The notes under the pieces: generated by a model
Databases searched by the model: none
What the model was told of the DNA's origin: nothing
The model's input: only the letters and a program-made list of their open reading frames with translations
Made by a program: the position numbers and the translations under genes
Shown here: piece after piece, positions 1 to 10,651 of the stretch
How the letters are laid out: every line of letters begins with the position of its first letter
How positions within the stretch are numbered: position 1 is the stretch's first letter
Source of the DNA: Bimastos eiseni
Taxonomy: Eukaryota > Annelida > Clitellata > Crassiclitellata > Lumbricidae
Assembly: GCA_959347315.1 (NCBI GenBank)
Contig: OY365819.1
Span: forward strand, 23,020,589 to 23,084,588
Direction of reading: 5' to 3'
DNA length: 64,000 nt

Positions 1-94
1 CTTTTTCTGCTGTTTTGGAGCCTTATTTTGACCGACTGGAGGACCTCATGTTACTTTGTTCAGGAGGTTCCAGGCAATACATTGACATGGCGAC

Positions 95-180
95 GTATGA
101 AGTGGCTTCCGATACGTCATCGAAAGCCACGTATGAAGTGGCTTCCGATACGTCATCGAAAGCCACTTCATATGTCGTCA
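95..180. repeat. 36-bp tandem repeat made of imperfect palindromes
   Basis: Two identical 36-bp units (95-130 and 131-166) are followed by a partial inverted copy to about 180. Each unit starts GTATGAAGTGGCTTCCGA and closes with the inverse AAAGCCAC, so the block can fold into stacked hairpins. It lies just before a decayed ORF. No protein or RNA function is visible. Confidence 0.75.
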
Positions 181-199
181 AGTCAATGTCTTGCCATCT

Positions 200-1135
200 T
201 TTGACGCATTTCACCTTCTCGAAGAGAAGGTGAAATTCTGCAAGGCAGCTCTGGAAGCATTACATCCAAGAGAATACTACAAGGAATTCTTGAATCTCAG
301 TTTGACCTTCATGGGATGTGAAAATGGAGCATCGGTTTCCTTCTGGGCACCGTGAGCATTCCATCATCGGATCATTCCATCAAGAATAGTTAATAATAAT
401 GCTGGTTGGCAGAAACCATCTATGGTATTTAAATATTTCTTTTCTATCAGCAGATCTCTCTCACTGTTAAAGAAAGGCACAGTGTTTGTGAGCCTGACCT
501 AAGCTGGGTTCTGGCACGATGCCCCTCTGCCCATACGAGCACCACTCAGTGACCTACTGCTACTTGAGGAGCCTAGTAAAAATTTCAATATGACAGTGGC
601 AAAGGCTGCCTCGACTGTGTTTGACAGGTATCCATGGCACATTCAGAAATTTTGGTTTGCTTGTCATTGTTTGATGATAGAATTGGAGCAGATGTGAACA
701 CACTTGTGGTGACAAACCTTTGCCTTCCACAGTCTCTCAATCATTCTATGAAAGGCCTCGGTCATCCCTCGAACCTCTCAGCTCAGTTGGCTTTGCATCT
801 TGCTTCACAGAGAGAACTCCAAATGTCATCTTCGTGACAGAATGCGACTGTCATCTTTGACATTCTGCACCTGAATGGTAAAGAGAAGGCTCAAATTTTC
901 CTGGGAAAGGACCCTAAAGAATAATGCGACGATCCCGCCTACCAGGACCTGCAGACAGCAGCATCAATAATGAAAGTTGTGAATGACTCTACTGAGAGAG
1001 CCATTGCCTTGATTCAGCAGTACAATTCATCACTGAGAAAGAATGAAGAGTAGAAGCAGTTCCTTCTTTGACTGTGAAAGACCACAGGAAGATCTATTCA
1101 TCCTGCTCCAAGGCAAGGCTAATGAAGATGAAATA
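200..1135 (+). pseudogene. Decayed copy of a multicopy invertebrate hypothetical-protein family
   Basis: Successive frames read as one broken protein. The block 200-352 (islands FDAFHLLEEKVKF and KEFLNLSLTFMG) ends in TGA at 353. The block at about 578-696 holds STVFDRYPWHIQKFWFA. A frame-shifted stretch follows, and 886-1065 contains FLGKDPKE, stop, then KVVNDSTERAIALIQQYN and KNEE, stop, KQFLL. Stops replace expected codons, for example TAG where Gln would give NEEQKQFLL. From memory, the KVVND-ERG-ALIQ-YN-NEEQ-QFLL pattern marks a repetitive, probably transposon-borne protein family seen in many invertebrate genomes. At least three shifts and several stops mean it is dead. The function of the family is not known to me. 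Confidence 0.6.
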
Positions 1136-1139
1136 GAGC

Positions 1140-1592
1140 ACTCAGGGCAGGGAATGACTGAATGACTGTGTTATTCAAGAAGAGTTCTAGTGTGTCCGTA
1201 ACATTCCACAACACCTTTGGATACTTAGGATCCTTCTCCTTTATAGTTGATGTGTTACATGCTTTTTTCAACTCGAATTCCATTTTTTTGTTCCTCAATG
1301 CACAATTTGCACATTAACGATTTCAAGTTTACATGGTGGGACACTTTGACCTTGAGCGACCTCAAATACTCATCAATCTCTCTCAAATTTGGTAGAAGTA
1401 ATACTAGGAAGACATAGAACAAAGAGAGAGTTGTGGAGCACAATTCTGAGCAAGTTAATTTTTTTGGACCACCCTACTTGACATGACATGACATATAAGG
1501 ATTATGATGCCAGTGGCTCAATAAACGTTCATTTACTTTACAGATACATAATTTCTATGCATTATGTTCATAATAATTATGTGCTGCACTAG
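1140..1592. other. Non-coding stretch with a LINE-type tail
   Basis: No coding signal is seen. A short TGACATGACATGAC run at about 1482-1496 matches the tail after the LINE remnant ending near 46915, so it is probably the 3' end of a severely truncated LINE copy. The part just before 1593 contains two candidate splice acceptors for the first recognised Ig exon. Confidence 0.4.
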
Positions 1593-1862
1593 AATTGCCC
1601 ACCTGTTCTGGCGTTGTCCTTCTGTCTGAGGGTCAATCTACAGTCCTCAAATGTGAGATGACTTATTCTGGCCAGCAGCCATTGCTGCAATGGTTTCGTG
1701 GAGGTCAGTTGATTCATAGCGACGATCAATACGACATCCGTCTTGCTAAGAAAGTTGTGTTGGTTGAAGCAGCGACGCAGTCGGACGATGGGACAGAGTA
1801 TGCCTGTCGTATGTCGCTTGGAGACATGGCCACAGACTGCACTGTCATTCTCAATGTCACAT
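1593..1862 (+). CDS. Ig-domain exon 1 of an immunoglobulin-superfamily gene (phase 1-1)
   Basis: A single exon encodes about 89 residues forming one complete Ig fold. It has Cys20 in LKCEM, Trp33 in LLQWF, and the DDGTEYAC signature ending in Cys71, then the closing strand VILNVT. It is bounded by an AG acceptor at 1591-1592 and a good GTAAGC donor at 1863, and both edges are in phase 1, the classical arrangement for a shuffled Ig module. The product is presumably a cell-surface or secreted recognition/adhesion protein, but the ligand cannot be inferred. The signal-peptide exon should lie upstream and was not found. The next exon at 3050 is in matching phase. Confidence 0.85.
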
Positions 1863-3049
1863 GTAAGCAGTTCACAGATTCTTATTCAGTTCCTATTGAA
1901 TGTAATTGGATGTGATTCCAACATTTTATATTTATTTTTATATTTATTATATTTATTTTTATATTTATTATTTTGTTTGCATGTAAATCAAATTAATGCC
2001 CAGCACTTTGCCAGATCGATTGAGTTGGTTTGGTTGCTTTATGACTTTAGTCAGTTTCTATTTACATGTTGAGTGACAAAAACTTTATTAACTTCAGGGA
2101 TAATTAAATTGATTTTTCTGTTCTTAGGGACAGCACTGTTGCATGTGTTATCATCATTATCCTAATGCGATAGTCGACTGATATTTTCCTCTCAGTGGCA
2201 TTGAATGACAACAGTTTCCCACAGCAATTGTTTCTTTTGTTTGTTTAGGGCCTCATTTATGTAGAACCTCATTTATTTAGGGCCTCATTTATTCAGGACC
2301 TCATTTATTTATAACATCATTTCTTAGGGCATCATTTATTTAGGATCTCACAATTGTTTTTTTCTAATCAACATAATGTGAGAAATGTGAGAAAATGTTT
2401 TGGGGACTGGTTAAAAATGCTTTGTGATTGACAATGATGAGGCATAAAGGCAAGACTCAGATCGTCATTTCATTAAGGCTGAGCAGTCAATACTCAGAAG
2501 CATTGTTCCGGAGTCAAGGAATCTTTAGCTCAAGTTGCCAGCTGATAGAGGTTCTAGCAGAAGGATTCATGCATATGTGCAACAAGTGGACGATGTTGCC
2601 TTACGTCGTGTGGAATGATGCAACAACGAATTCAACTTGATGCAATGGAACGTCATCCATTGTTGCATCCAGTTGCATCCTCCGCAACCACTTCAGGTCC
2701 TCCATCTGACACAGAGAAAGAGAGAGAGGGCAAATCTATGACATCAAAATCTATTAAATCTAGAACCTCTAGAGATCAGCCGGCAACTTAGGCCAAGTTT
2801 CCTTGGCTCCAGAACAATGTCTCTATGTTACCTCACCTGGGATGTATAAAAAGACGGCTGTTAAAGTCAGTCGGAACAAAAAGTATACATGTAAAGCAAA
2901 CATACATCACTGACGAGCTATTGTAAACATACACACCTGCAGATACGCACAAACACACACACGCACACACTGCAACGCACGCATGCACACCATTAACATT
3001 AAATGCATTTCTCATGCAGTTTCTAACATTTGCTTGTCATTTCATCTAG
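1863..3049 (+). other. Intron between the two Ig exons
   Basis: This AT-rich intron carries TTTATATTTATT-type repeats near 1920-1975 and a run of about six imperfect 16-bp units resembling GGCCTCATTTATTTAG at 2248-2347. No further exon is convincing. The short ORF at 2428-2640 has no recognisable domain. Confidence 0.55.
2248..2347. repeat. Imperfect 16-bp minisatellite
   Basis: About six degenerate copies of a CCTCATTTATTTAGGG-like unit lie head to tail inside the Ig intron. The copies are diverged, so the array is probably old and has no evident role. Confidence 0.6.
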
Positions 3050-3313
3050 ATTTGGTGCGTGATGTAAAGTTTCATCCTGAGAGAGAGAAATTCCGAGTGG
3101 GTGATGAACTGAAATGCTCAGCCAAAGGCAATCCAGTCCCTAGAATCAGTCTGCTGCCAAAGAATGGTCAAACGAGGACCGGTCGAGGCTGGCAGTCGCT
3201 GATCATTGGACAGAATTGGGAAGGTCAGAGAGTGACGATCCAATGCACGGCCAGGAACAGCGTCGGCTCTGATGCAGAAATGCTCTCGTCCAATCTGACG
3301 TTTCATGTAGCAG
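3050..3313 (+). CDS. Ig-domain exon 2 (phase 1-1)
   Basis: This second Ig module is on one exon, about 88 residues, with cysteines at positions 23 (LKCSAKG) and 66 (TIQCTARN) and the N-V-G turn typical of C2/I-set domains. The usual core Trp after the first Cys is replaced by Leu (ISLLPKNG). The AG acceptor is at 3048-3049, the GTGATG donor at 3314, and both edges are phase 1, so it joins cleanly to exon 1 with a 1.2-kb intron between. Ordering V-like then C2-like domains is common in adhesion and immune-type receptors. The role here is inference. Confidence 0.85.
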
Positions 3314-3707
3314 GTGATGGATGTCTTCCCTTTGCTTCTCATTCGTCATTTCCAAAGTTCTCTCCATACATTTACCTAGCAACCGAGTTTCTTTGATTCT
3401 GCAGGATTAGCCAAAATGACACAATTTCGACTTTCCACCAAAGCCAACTCTGCATTTGTAAAGACAATGTAATGTATGAAAATGTACTTAAAGCTATGTC
3501 AGTATGTAAATGCTGTACATGTCAAATATCACCTTCCTTCAATGTTATTTCTCAATTTAAACTACACTTGTGTAAGAATTCCATCTATAACTTTTCATTG
3601 TGAAGCGGAAGAGCACGTGCGTGTGTGCTTGTGTGTGTGTGTGTATGTATGATTGTGTGTGTGTTTGCACAAGTAATTTCCTGTCTGAAGCCATGACTCA
3701 GCCTTAG

Positions 3708-3851
3708 AAGACGGAATGGCTTCTGAGAGGTCAGATGCCCCAAAGTCAGCTGCTACTTATCAGTCAAGTACATCTGATAGACAATGCAAAGCAGGACCCT
3801 TGTGTCCTAAGCGAGAAGTCAAGACTACTTTCTTATATGCAGGACTTGTGG
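3708..3851 (+). CDS. Candidate Ser/Thr/Lys-rich exon after the Ig domains
   Basis: The segment between a TTAG acceptor (3706-3707) and a weak GTCAGG donor (3852) is open, exactly 48 codons long and phase 1-1 like its neighbours. It encodes a polar stretch (MASERSDAPKSAATYQSSTS, then a CPKRE segment). The symmetry and composition fit a stalk or tail exon, but the splice signals are mediocre and it may be chance. Confidence 0.3.
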
Positions 3852-4037
3852 GTCAGGTTCAAATAAATATAACTAGACAAATGTCCTCAACTTACAGCTG
3901 CAGTGTTTTGTACAAGAGTTTTAAACATCTCATTTATTGTGGGCCAGAAGTAGTGTTGTACAGTAGGTTGTAAAATATAATTCATCTCATTACAGTTTGC
4001 TAAAATTTCTAAAGATGCTTCATTAAAGTTGTTCACT

Positions 4038-4408
4038 GCTCTCTTTCCCTCTCCCTCTCCCTCTTTCTCTCTCTCTCCCTCTCTTTCTGTCTCTGTCTGT
4101 CTGTGTCTGTCTGCCTCTGTCTGTCTGTCTCTGACTGTCTCTCTGCCTGTCTGTCTGTCTGTCTCGGCCTGTCTCTCTCTCTCTGTCTCTCTCTCTCTCT
4201 CTGTGTCTCTCTCTCTTTCTCTCTCTCTCTCTGTCTCTCTCTCTTTCTCTCTCTCTCTCTGTCTCTCTCTCTTTCTCTCTGTCTCTCTCTCTTTCTCTCT
4301 GTCTCTCTGTCTCCTGTCTCTGTCTCTCTCTGTCTCTGTCTGTCTGTCTCTTTCTGTCTCCGTCTCTGTCTGTCTGTCTGTCTGTCTGTCTCTATCTCTG
4401 TCTGTCTG
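4038..4408. repeat. Pyrimidine microsatellite (TC/TCTG)n
   Basis: About 370 bp are almost pure CT/CTGT on the plus strand. The long Leu/Ser-rich and Arg/Glu-rich ORFs on either strand here are artefacts of the simple repeat, not genes. Confidence 0.95.
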
Positions 4409-4435
4409 TCGACTTTTGTACTCAAAAGATACAAT

Positions 4436-4568
4436 TCGAAAAAGAATGTTTGAAGTGGCTGATCCAGCTGAATGGGACTTCTTGCCAGAAACAATTTTAG
4501 GTTTTTCTTCGATTAATATCTTTAAATATAATCTTAGAACTCATCTCATCTCTAAGTACCCCAATTAG
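4436..4568 (+). pseudogene. Extreme C-terminal fragment of a LINE reverse transcriptase
   Basis: The ORF tail reads FEVADPAEWDFLP, then a FKYNLRTHLISKY-type end and stop. This matches the conserved C-terminal signature of CR1/L2-like polyproteins (F-V-GP-WNSLP followed by FK-LKTHLF). Only the last roughly 45 codons survive, directly after the microsatellite, and a cryptic 3' end follows. Confidence 0.55.
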
Positions 4569-4918
4569 TCACTACATTGTGCTCTTCCTTTGAGTACGAA
4601 AAACGCATAATGAGAATCAGCAAATTCATTGATTGCTGGAGTTAAAGGATGAGTTGGCCCTGTTGTTGGGCTAGCTGTGTAGTTTGTCTCTCTATATATT
4701 ATATCAAACATTATCAGATTATTGTAATACTTCAGTCATGAACTAATTTATCCCTTTTGCTGTAGTGAAGTGACTTTTTCGCCATCAGTCCAGAATTCTT
4801 GTGGGGATCTCACAGGCATCACTTCGTTGTTCAAAGTCCGTTTTTCATAGACTTTGGACATGGAGACCGCCTCTGAATAATCTGCTGCAAGAGGTGCTTT
4901 ACAAATGTCCTTATAATT

Positions 4919-5190
4919 GTGTGGCACAGTGGCTGATCAGTTAGAGCGGTTGGCTCGCAACACTCAGTGTGCGCTGAGTGAGCGGGTTCGAGCCTCGTCT
5001 GGGGAGTCACTGTGTAGGGACCTTGAGCAAGTCCTTCACGCACAATTGCTCTGCAGTAAAACTGCAATTGTGCCCTTATGGCGTGTGCACTTCTGAGCAA
5101 AAGGTGTTGGAAGAAGGGCGATATCAAATTTCAAGAATATCAATATCAATATAATAATAATGATAATAATAATGACAATAATAATGACAA
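4919..5190 (+). mobile_element. tRNA-derived SINE, family A, copy 1
   Basis: A pol III A box (TGGCACAGTGG, 4922-4932) and a perfect B box (GGTTCGAGCC, 4985-4994) are spaced as in a tRNA gene. An unrelated body follows, ending near GGGCGATATCAAAT, and then an AT-rich (AATAATG)n tail. A second copy with the same head, body and end lies at 34241-34475. The tRNA-like part is not a functional tRNA, since it has no acceptor-stem closure. Confidence 0.85.
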
Positions 5191-5294
5191 CTGTATCATC
5201 CAATTGTTGTTGCTGGATTATATATATTTCATCTTGAGTTGTCCAGCACAATATATTGCGTTTGTGAATTAAAGAGGTCATCATGTACTTGGGA

Positions 5295-5505
5295 TGCGAT
5301 GGTTTAATAGTATACGCTCTGTGTGCCTTGTAACCAGAGGGTCACAAGTTCGAATCTACCTAAAGCGACCCTCGACAAGAGGCTCACCCACAATTGTCTG
5401 TGAAGAAGGCAATGGGAAACAACCCTACTCATCTGATTCCTGGGTGGCATAAAAGCCAGAAGACTTGCCTTCATACAGAACTCATTGTGATCATCGTCAT
5501 CATCG

Positions 5506-5541
<36 letters not shown>
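5295..5541 (+). mobile_element. tRNA-derived SINE, family B, with (CAT)n tail
   Basis: A second tRNA-like head (GATGGTTTAATAG region and B box AGTTCGAATC at 5347-5356) leads into a body ending GGCATAAAAGCCAGAAG. A (CAT)n/(CGT)n microsatellite tail runs at about 5487-5541. The body is unlike family A. Its poly-Asp and poly-His ORFs are tail artefacts. Confidence 0.65.
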
Positions 5542-5542
<1 letters not shown>

Positions 5543-5867
5543 GTGAGCAGATTGGGACCAAATGGTGAGGACAGTTATATTAAAAAAATATGTCCTGCAG
5601 TTGAAACAAATAGCTTTGTAGTTGTTCAGTTCTTTAGATTAGAAATGAACCAAGAGGCATCAAAATTTGAATAAACTAGAAATATTGTAATCTTCAACAT
5701 TATCTTGGTATCGCTACATTATTTGTTATTATGGACAATTTTTCTAAATTTTAATGTATAATTATCATGAGTAGAATTTTTAATAAAGAGTCTAGTTTTG
5801 TGGTTTTAACTGCTGAATATGTTTGGTTGAGAAAATAATAATTTCTTGTTATTTTCTGTTGCTTTAG

Positions 5868-5984
5868 GGCCAAAGAAACATACAACTGCCATTCTACATG
5901 AAGAACATCAGAACATGCGCAGCATGAGACAAACAACACCACACACCGTCATGAGGAAGGAAAAAGAACAAACACGACCAGGAG
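5868..5984 (+). CDS. Candidate 39-codon exon of the Ig gene (phase 1-1)
   Basis: A good acceptor (TGTTGCTTTAG) and a GTAAAA donor flank 117 nt that are open in phase 1-1 and encode a basic, His/Met/Lys-rich segment (GPKKHTTAILHEEHQNMRSM and on). The segment has no domain. The matching phase with the Ig exons and with 8547-8666 supports membership of the same transcript, as part of a juxtamembrane or stalk region. Confidence 0.55.
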
Positions 5985-5999
5985 GTAAAAACCTGTTCA

Positions 6000-6949
6000 G
6001 AGCAAATGTCAATTAAAACAGTTTGATCCTCATTTAACCAATCGCCTTACAACCCAGCTTCACCTGGGATTGATTTTTGAATCTTTGCCTCTGAAATTAT
6101 TTCCATGTAGCACTGCACTACTCGATGATATCCCGATCGCAAGTGTTCCACGTGGTGAGCGCTCCAAGTCATGCTTTGGTTTCATAACTATCACGCCTGA
6201 TTTGCATATTTAATTTAGGGTTGCCACCTCCTAAGGATACGAATCCAGGAGATTCAAAATGCTGGCCCCCCATCATTAAATGGGGAGTTTGGTGGGCAAA
6301 CCCTGGCCCCCCAACTAATGAGAGGTGTGTTTTATATTTCGTTGTAACATTTGCAATTGCACTGATAGAATAGAATCTAAGTATAGTTTTAAAGCATTTT
6401 GTTTTAGACATTAGGTAGGCACAAGAAACAGCTATCAACTAATTATTGAATTGGTAATTCACTTATTTTAAGCAGTAGTGCTTTGGTGGAGTAATGAAGA
6501 CTACTTGCATTTAATAGAATAGTTCACATCAGATATTGTAGTCAGCCAACAAGCTGGGTTTCATAATCAAGAACTCATAAAACTCTGAGCATTTGCACTT
6601 TAAATTCTCACACACATGCAGCTCAGCTTGCACAAGAGCAAGTCCAAGACGATTTCTTTCTTTAGTCCACAAAGAATTCATCACACTTTCACTTGAAGAA
6701 TTCGAAACTGGTATAAAAAATACAAAGGACACAATTTTCACGGCACCAGAAAGAAACGAGAGGCTTGGCTATTGCGGACTTGATTTGGATAGCATCGCTG
6801 AATAAGCTGGTCTCACTCACATGGCCTTTGTGGGCGCTGATAAATTTTATAAGATTTACATTACATTACATTACAAGAGCTCAGCGCCCTCGTTAGAAAA
6901 AATACATAGATATATAAATAAGGCTGTCAACGGTACCCGGGTACCCACC
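6000..6949. other. Intron sequence with repeat relics
   Basis: A repeat-like block at 6215-6330 (GGTTGCCACCTCCTAAGG onward) resembles the end of a dispersed element. A TTACATTACATTACA run at 6857-6876 is the kind of 3' tail seen on the LINE copies here. At 6925-6990 a GGTACCCGGGTACCC block resembles a transposon terminus. No exon is convincing. Confidence 0.4.
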
Positions 6950-8410
6950 CGAGGCTGACTACCCCGGGAAAGGAAATCGGTTTTTGGGTACCCGAAATTC
7001 CGTAAAAATAAAAAGCTCCTGAGATGTCAAGGGGCAAATATCAGCAGTGTAGAGAAGTCCTAAGACAGAACCTTGAGGCATCCCAAAAGGGGCAGGGACC
7101 CAAGAAGATCTAGATGAGCCAAGGGCCACACAGTTTGAGCGGTCCAGTAAGAAAGACCTAAGCCATTCAAATGGTTGGTCTACCAGGCCAAAGGAGATGA
7201 AAACACGCTGTAAAAGAATGGAGTGGTCCACTGAATCAAAGGCAGAACTTACAGCAAGGAGGGCAAAGAGAGCTACCTGACCACGGTGAATAGCCTCATA
7301 GGTAAGACAGCAGCCGAAGCAAGAGAGTCTCTGTCAAGTGGTTTCTATGGAAACCCGACTGCTGCGACAGAATCAGTTCATGCATATCAATTGATTTGCG
7401 ATAATGCGTTCAAGTATTTTGGAAATAAAGGAAACATTCGCAATGGGGCAATAGTTTCCAGGATCACTCTGGTCTACACCATCATGTTTCAAAACTGGCA
7501 GAATAACAGAGCGTTTGTGAGACAAGTAGGCACGCCTCACGATCGAAGAATTGCACAGAACTGTGAGGATGGGGAGGAGGTCGTCCACCAGTTCCTGGAC
7601 AAGACACGTTGGTGCAGGATCCAACTCGCATGTCTTCGGAACAGATGAGAGGATGAGTCGACACAGTTCCATACTCGAAATCTCCTGGGGTGCTGAAAGC
7701 CGATGCTCTGTGGTGGTGAACACAGGCGCATAAGAGTCAGCGGTGGTATTCTGAATGGACGAGATCTTGGCAGAGAATCGTTCAAGAATACCTCTGCAGA
7801 GAACGGCGCAGGAGTCTCAGACTGTCGACCACCTTTCCGGCGACCAAGGAGGCCGTTGAAAGTGGTCCAGTCTCTTGTCTCCTTCGACTAGTGAGAGATG
7901 ATGGCCTCCCAGTATTTACATTCTTTGTGATGAACCGGACCCACGAAGCCCGATCAGCCAGAGAGCGCTTCCTTCTGAAGATCCGCTCAAGATGTCATGC
8001 TTGACGTCAGAGTGTCCGGCATTCTGTATCGAACCAAGGAGAAGACGGGCAGTGGCGTGACTGGAGACTGCGCACTGGAAGGAAAGTGTCTATGAGGCTA
8101 GACGATGCTGTCTCATAGAAGCTGAACAGCTCTGACGTAGACGGCCCAGCGGTTGGCTCTGGATCAGCAAGAAGAGGACGAGTCCGGAGCGCCGAGCGGA
8201 AGGCAGACCTGTCCAGGCTTTCCAGTTACGGATCTGGCGGACGGCATATAGAAGAGGTTCGTAGATGAAGGGGATAGAGGTGGAAATGAGCTTGTGATCA
8301 GAGAGAATAGGTGGGAAGACAGTTACGTCTGACACTCGGTAGTCATATCTGGTAACAATGATGTTGAGCCAGCCACTCAGCAAAAAAAGCCATTCCTCCC
8401 CAGTCCCCAT
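6950..8410 (-). pseudogene. CR1/L2-like LINE remnant, endonuclease end to RT
   Basis: Read on the minus strand, 8410-8255 holds the end of an AP endonuclease (TRYDYRVSDV, LSDHKLISTSIPF). Then 7723-7373 carries the RT fingers (LDPAPTCLVQELVDDLLP, then NYCPIANVSFISKILERI), and 7231-6959 carries the palm (QPFEWLRSFLLDRS, MPQGSVLG). There are at least two frameshifts, and the element stops before the FADD box, so it is dead and 3' truncated. It lies in an intron of the Ig gene, in antisense. Confidence 0.8.
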
Positions 8411-8546
8411 TATAAAATCTTAACAGAAAAATGAGGCTTTTCAGTAGGGATTTCAGTCCTGATCGTTAATGTCCCTACACAGCTACTGCATTGGAAAAGG
8501 ATTGCAAACCAATCAGTCATTGCTGATATTAACCTTTACTCTTCAG

Positions 8547-8666
8547 GCCATCACAAAAAGCACCATCATTTGACGACTGCATCTGGACTGAATGCCGCAG
8601 GTAAACAACTGGTTAGACATGCCGACATTGAACAATACGACCGGATCGACAGCAACAGAAATGCTG
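8547..8666 (+). CDS. Candidate 40-codon exon of the Ig gene (phase 1-1)
   Basis: An acceptor CTCTTCAG and a textbook GTAAGT donor bound 120 nt of open phase 1-1 sequence encoding a His/Lys-rich start (GHHKKHHHLTTASGLNAAG) and then an acidic/basic stretch. An internal GTAAAC at 8601 could give a shorter 18-codon version, also phase 1. The similarity of its start to the 5868 exon (GPKKHTTA) hints at tandem exon duplication. Confidence 0.55.
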
Positions 8667-9277
8667 GTAAGTCATTGCTATACTATGTACGAACGTGTCT
8701 ACTGCTTAGAATCATTGTCAAAATTCTGTTTAAGTTTACCGGTATCCTGTCCATATATGGACAATCTAAAGCAGTCACTTTTAGTGACAGGAACTTAGAC
8801 TGAGTTTAGGAGGATGAAGGGACCAAATGCCAAACATTTACCAAGCGCCCATGTTCCCCTTTTGACTAGCTGGAGTTGGAGAATATTTATTTTACTCTGG
8901 AAGCATCAATATCACATTACCAGATGACAATGAAACCTCCTGTTCACCAGTTTAATTACCACAAATTGACTGTGGAAGACAAAGTCATCACTTCTTCATA
9001 TTCCAGCTTCTCGAATTTTTGGAACTTGCTAAAAACTTACCTTGCTTTAATCAGATAAGGAATTGGAGAATGGTACAAAATACATGCTAAATTATAATGA
9101 AGTAGACTAAGATAAAAAAGAAAAGCACAATGTGGGATGTAAAATTGATCATTGGTTGAGAGCTCTGCAATATAATTTAGGAGTATTGAATTTGCAGCAT
9201 TTTCCAACAAGTAGATTCAATGTGTCCATTCAGAGGATCTCTAGTGTCACTACAATTAATTAACAATTGGTTGTGTG

Positions 9278-10110
9278 TAGAGCTGTACCGATATCATTTT
9301 TTGCCGAATATTCCGATACCGATTATTGTCGATTATTTCATGTGATGATACCGATTATAATAGCCGATACCGATAACCGATTATTTAATTGTGTTTCCAA
9401 AGACGCACTGTGACTCACTCTGCACAACAGCTATAAGCAGAAGATGTTGGTATGACAGCGTCTAGTATCAGTCAGGTAAACCTTATGCCCAGGTGAACCA
9501 GATATAATAGTATGGGTAAACGCAGAATAGGGTCTCTATCACACCATGCAAAAGTAGAATGAGCATTGTAAGCTATCATCATCATCACTATTTTCCCCAA
9601 ACATTGAACTATTATGATGGGAATGTCTCTGGTAGCAAATTCAGACATACAATCACTTTCTTCTTCTGCCAAATAAGCCATTCCCTTCCCAGACAAGCCA
9701 TGCTTACAAAATGCCACTTTGGACTGAAATAGTAAGTGGTGAGTAAGTAATATAAGTGGTGGCGGCCTGTGGGCAGCCAGAAGGGACGAAATAGCTGCCC
9801 AGGGTAATTATGCAGGTACTGTGACTCACTCTGCACAACAGCTATAGCCTTCGAATATTATTCTACGGTTTATGGTTTATACGAGCTCAATGCCTACTGG
9901 GTGGTCTGAAGTAGCCATACAATCTCTGCCTTCGGGCTGACTACATGCTATGGGAACGGATTAAGCAACTTGGGCTACACGCTAAAGGGGTTAAAGACTG
10001 AAAATAATATTAAAAAATAAAAAAATGTAATTTTTAATATCGGGGCCGATTATCACTGCCGACACCCGATACTGCCGATATGTCTGATAATGGGCCCGAT
10101 TATTTATTTA
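9278..10110. mobile_element. hAT-like non-autonomous element, CCGATA family, copy 1 (one end)
   Basis: It begins TAGAGCTGTACCGATATC, the same terminus as the complete element at 37010-37678, followed by a subterminal block of CCGATA/CGGC repeats. A similar block returns at 10040-10105. The motif GTGACTCACTCTGCACAACA occurs twice (about 9409 and 9823). The right inverted repeat is not recognisable, so the copy is truncated or rearranged. Confidence 0.6.
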
Positions 10111-10294
10111 ATTAAAATGACAATTTTCATTATTAACCTTATTGTTTGAGGTTGATGCTCAAAACTCTTAATATTTTTCTTTATATCGTAACAGGATTGA
10201 TTGGATCAATAACTTAAATAGATTTAATAACGTCTTTTTGGGCAGCAAACAAGTCTTGTGAGTATGCTTTAGTTAAGAAGTTGTTATCTTGAAG

Positions 10295-10399
10295 TGACTT
10301 ATCGAGTGATCCACGAGAAAACCGGTCATCCCATGATTAAAATGATGGATGCAAAGGAAAGACAAAGAGCAACAGAAGATTCTCATCCAGATGTTACTG
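10295..10399 (+). CDS. Weak candidate exon of the Ig gene
   Basis: An open 35-codon segment in phase 1-1 encodes HEKTGHPMIKMMDAKERQRA and flanking residues. The donor is GTATGA. The acceptor (TTGAAG) lacks a pyrimidine tract, and an alternative at 10272 would change the phase. It is included because phase and polar composition fit the series. Confidence 0.3.
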
Positions 10400-10651
10400 G
10401 TATGATCACTTCTAATTTTATATAGTATTTAGAAACTTGTTGGGCAATGAATACTTGTAATTGAGTCAACCATTAAATTTTTATTTCAAAAGGAAGAGAT
10501 TATTGCACTTAGTCCTGTTTCCTCTAAGTTTACCTCCTCCTCAGTGATGAGGAGTAGTTCAACTTTAATAGTGTTCACCTCTTCCTCATTAGGTCTTTTG
10601 TGAGGAATTTAGCCATCTTCATACAGCTAATGTTCCAAACATAGAAGTTAG

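Noticed and set aside
4029..4568. Long Ser/Leu-rich and Arg/Glu-rich ORFs of 116-179 codons on both strands
   Set aside because: They are translations of a CT/CTGT microsatellite. Only the last 45 codons of one frame look like a LINE tail.
4919..5000. A functional tRNA gene
   Set aside because: A and B boxes are present, but stems do not close into a tRNA and the sequence continues into a SINE body found again at 34241.
6215..6335. An exon reading LPPPKDTNPGDSKCWPP in phase 1 after TTTAG
   Set aside because: The sequence resembles a dispersed repeat end (GGTTGCCACCTCC...), and no donor fits in phase.
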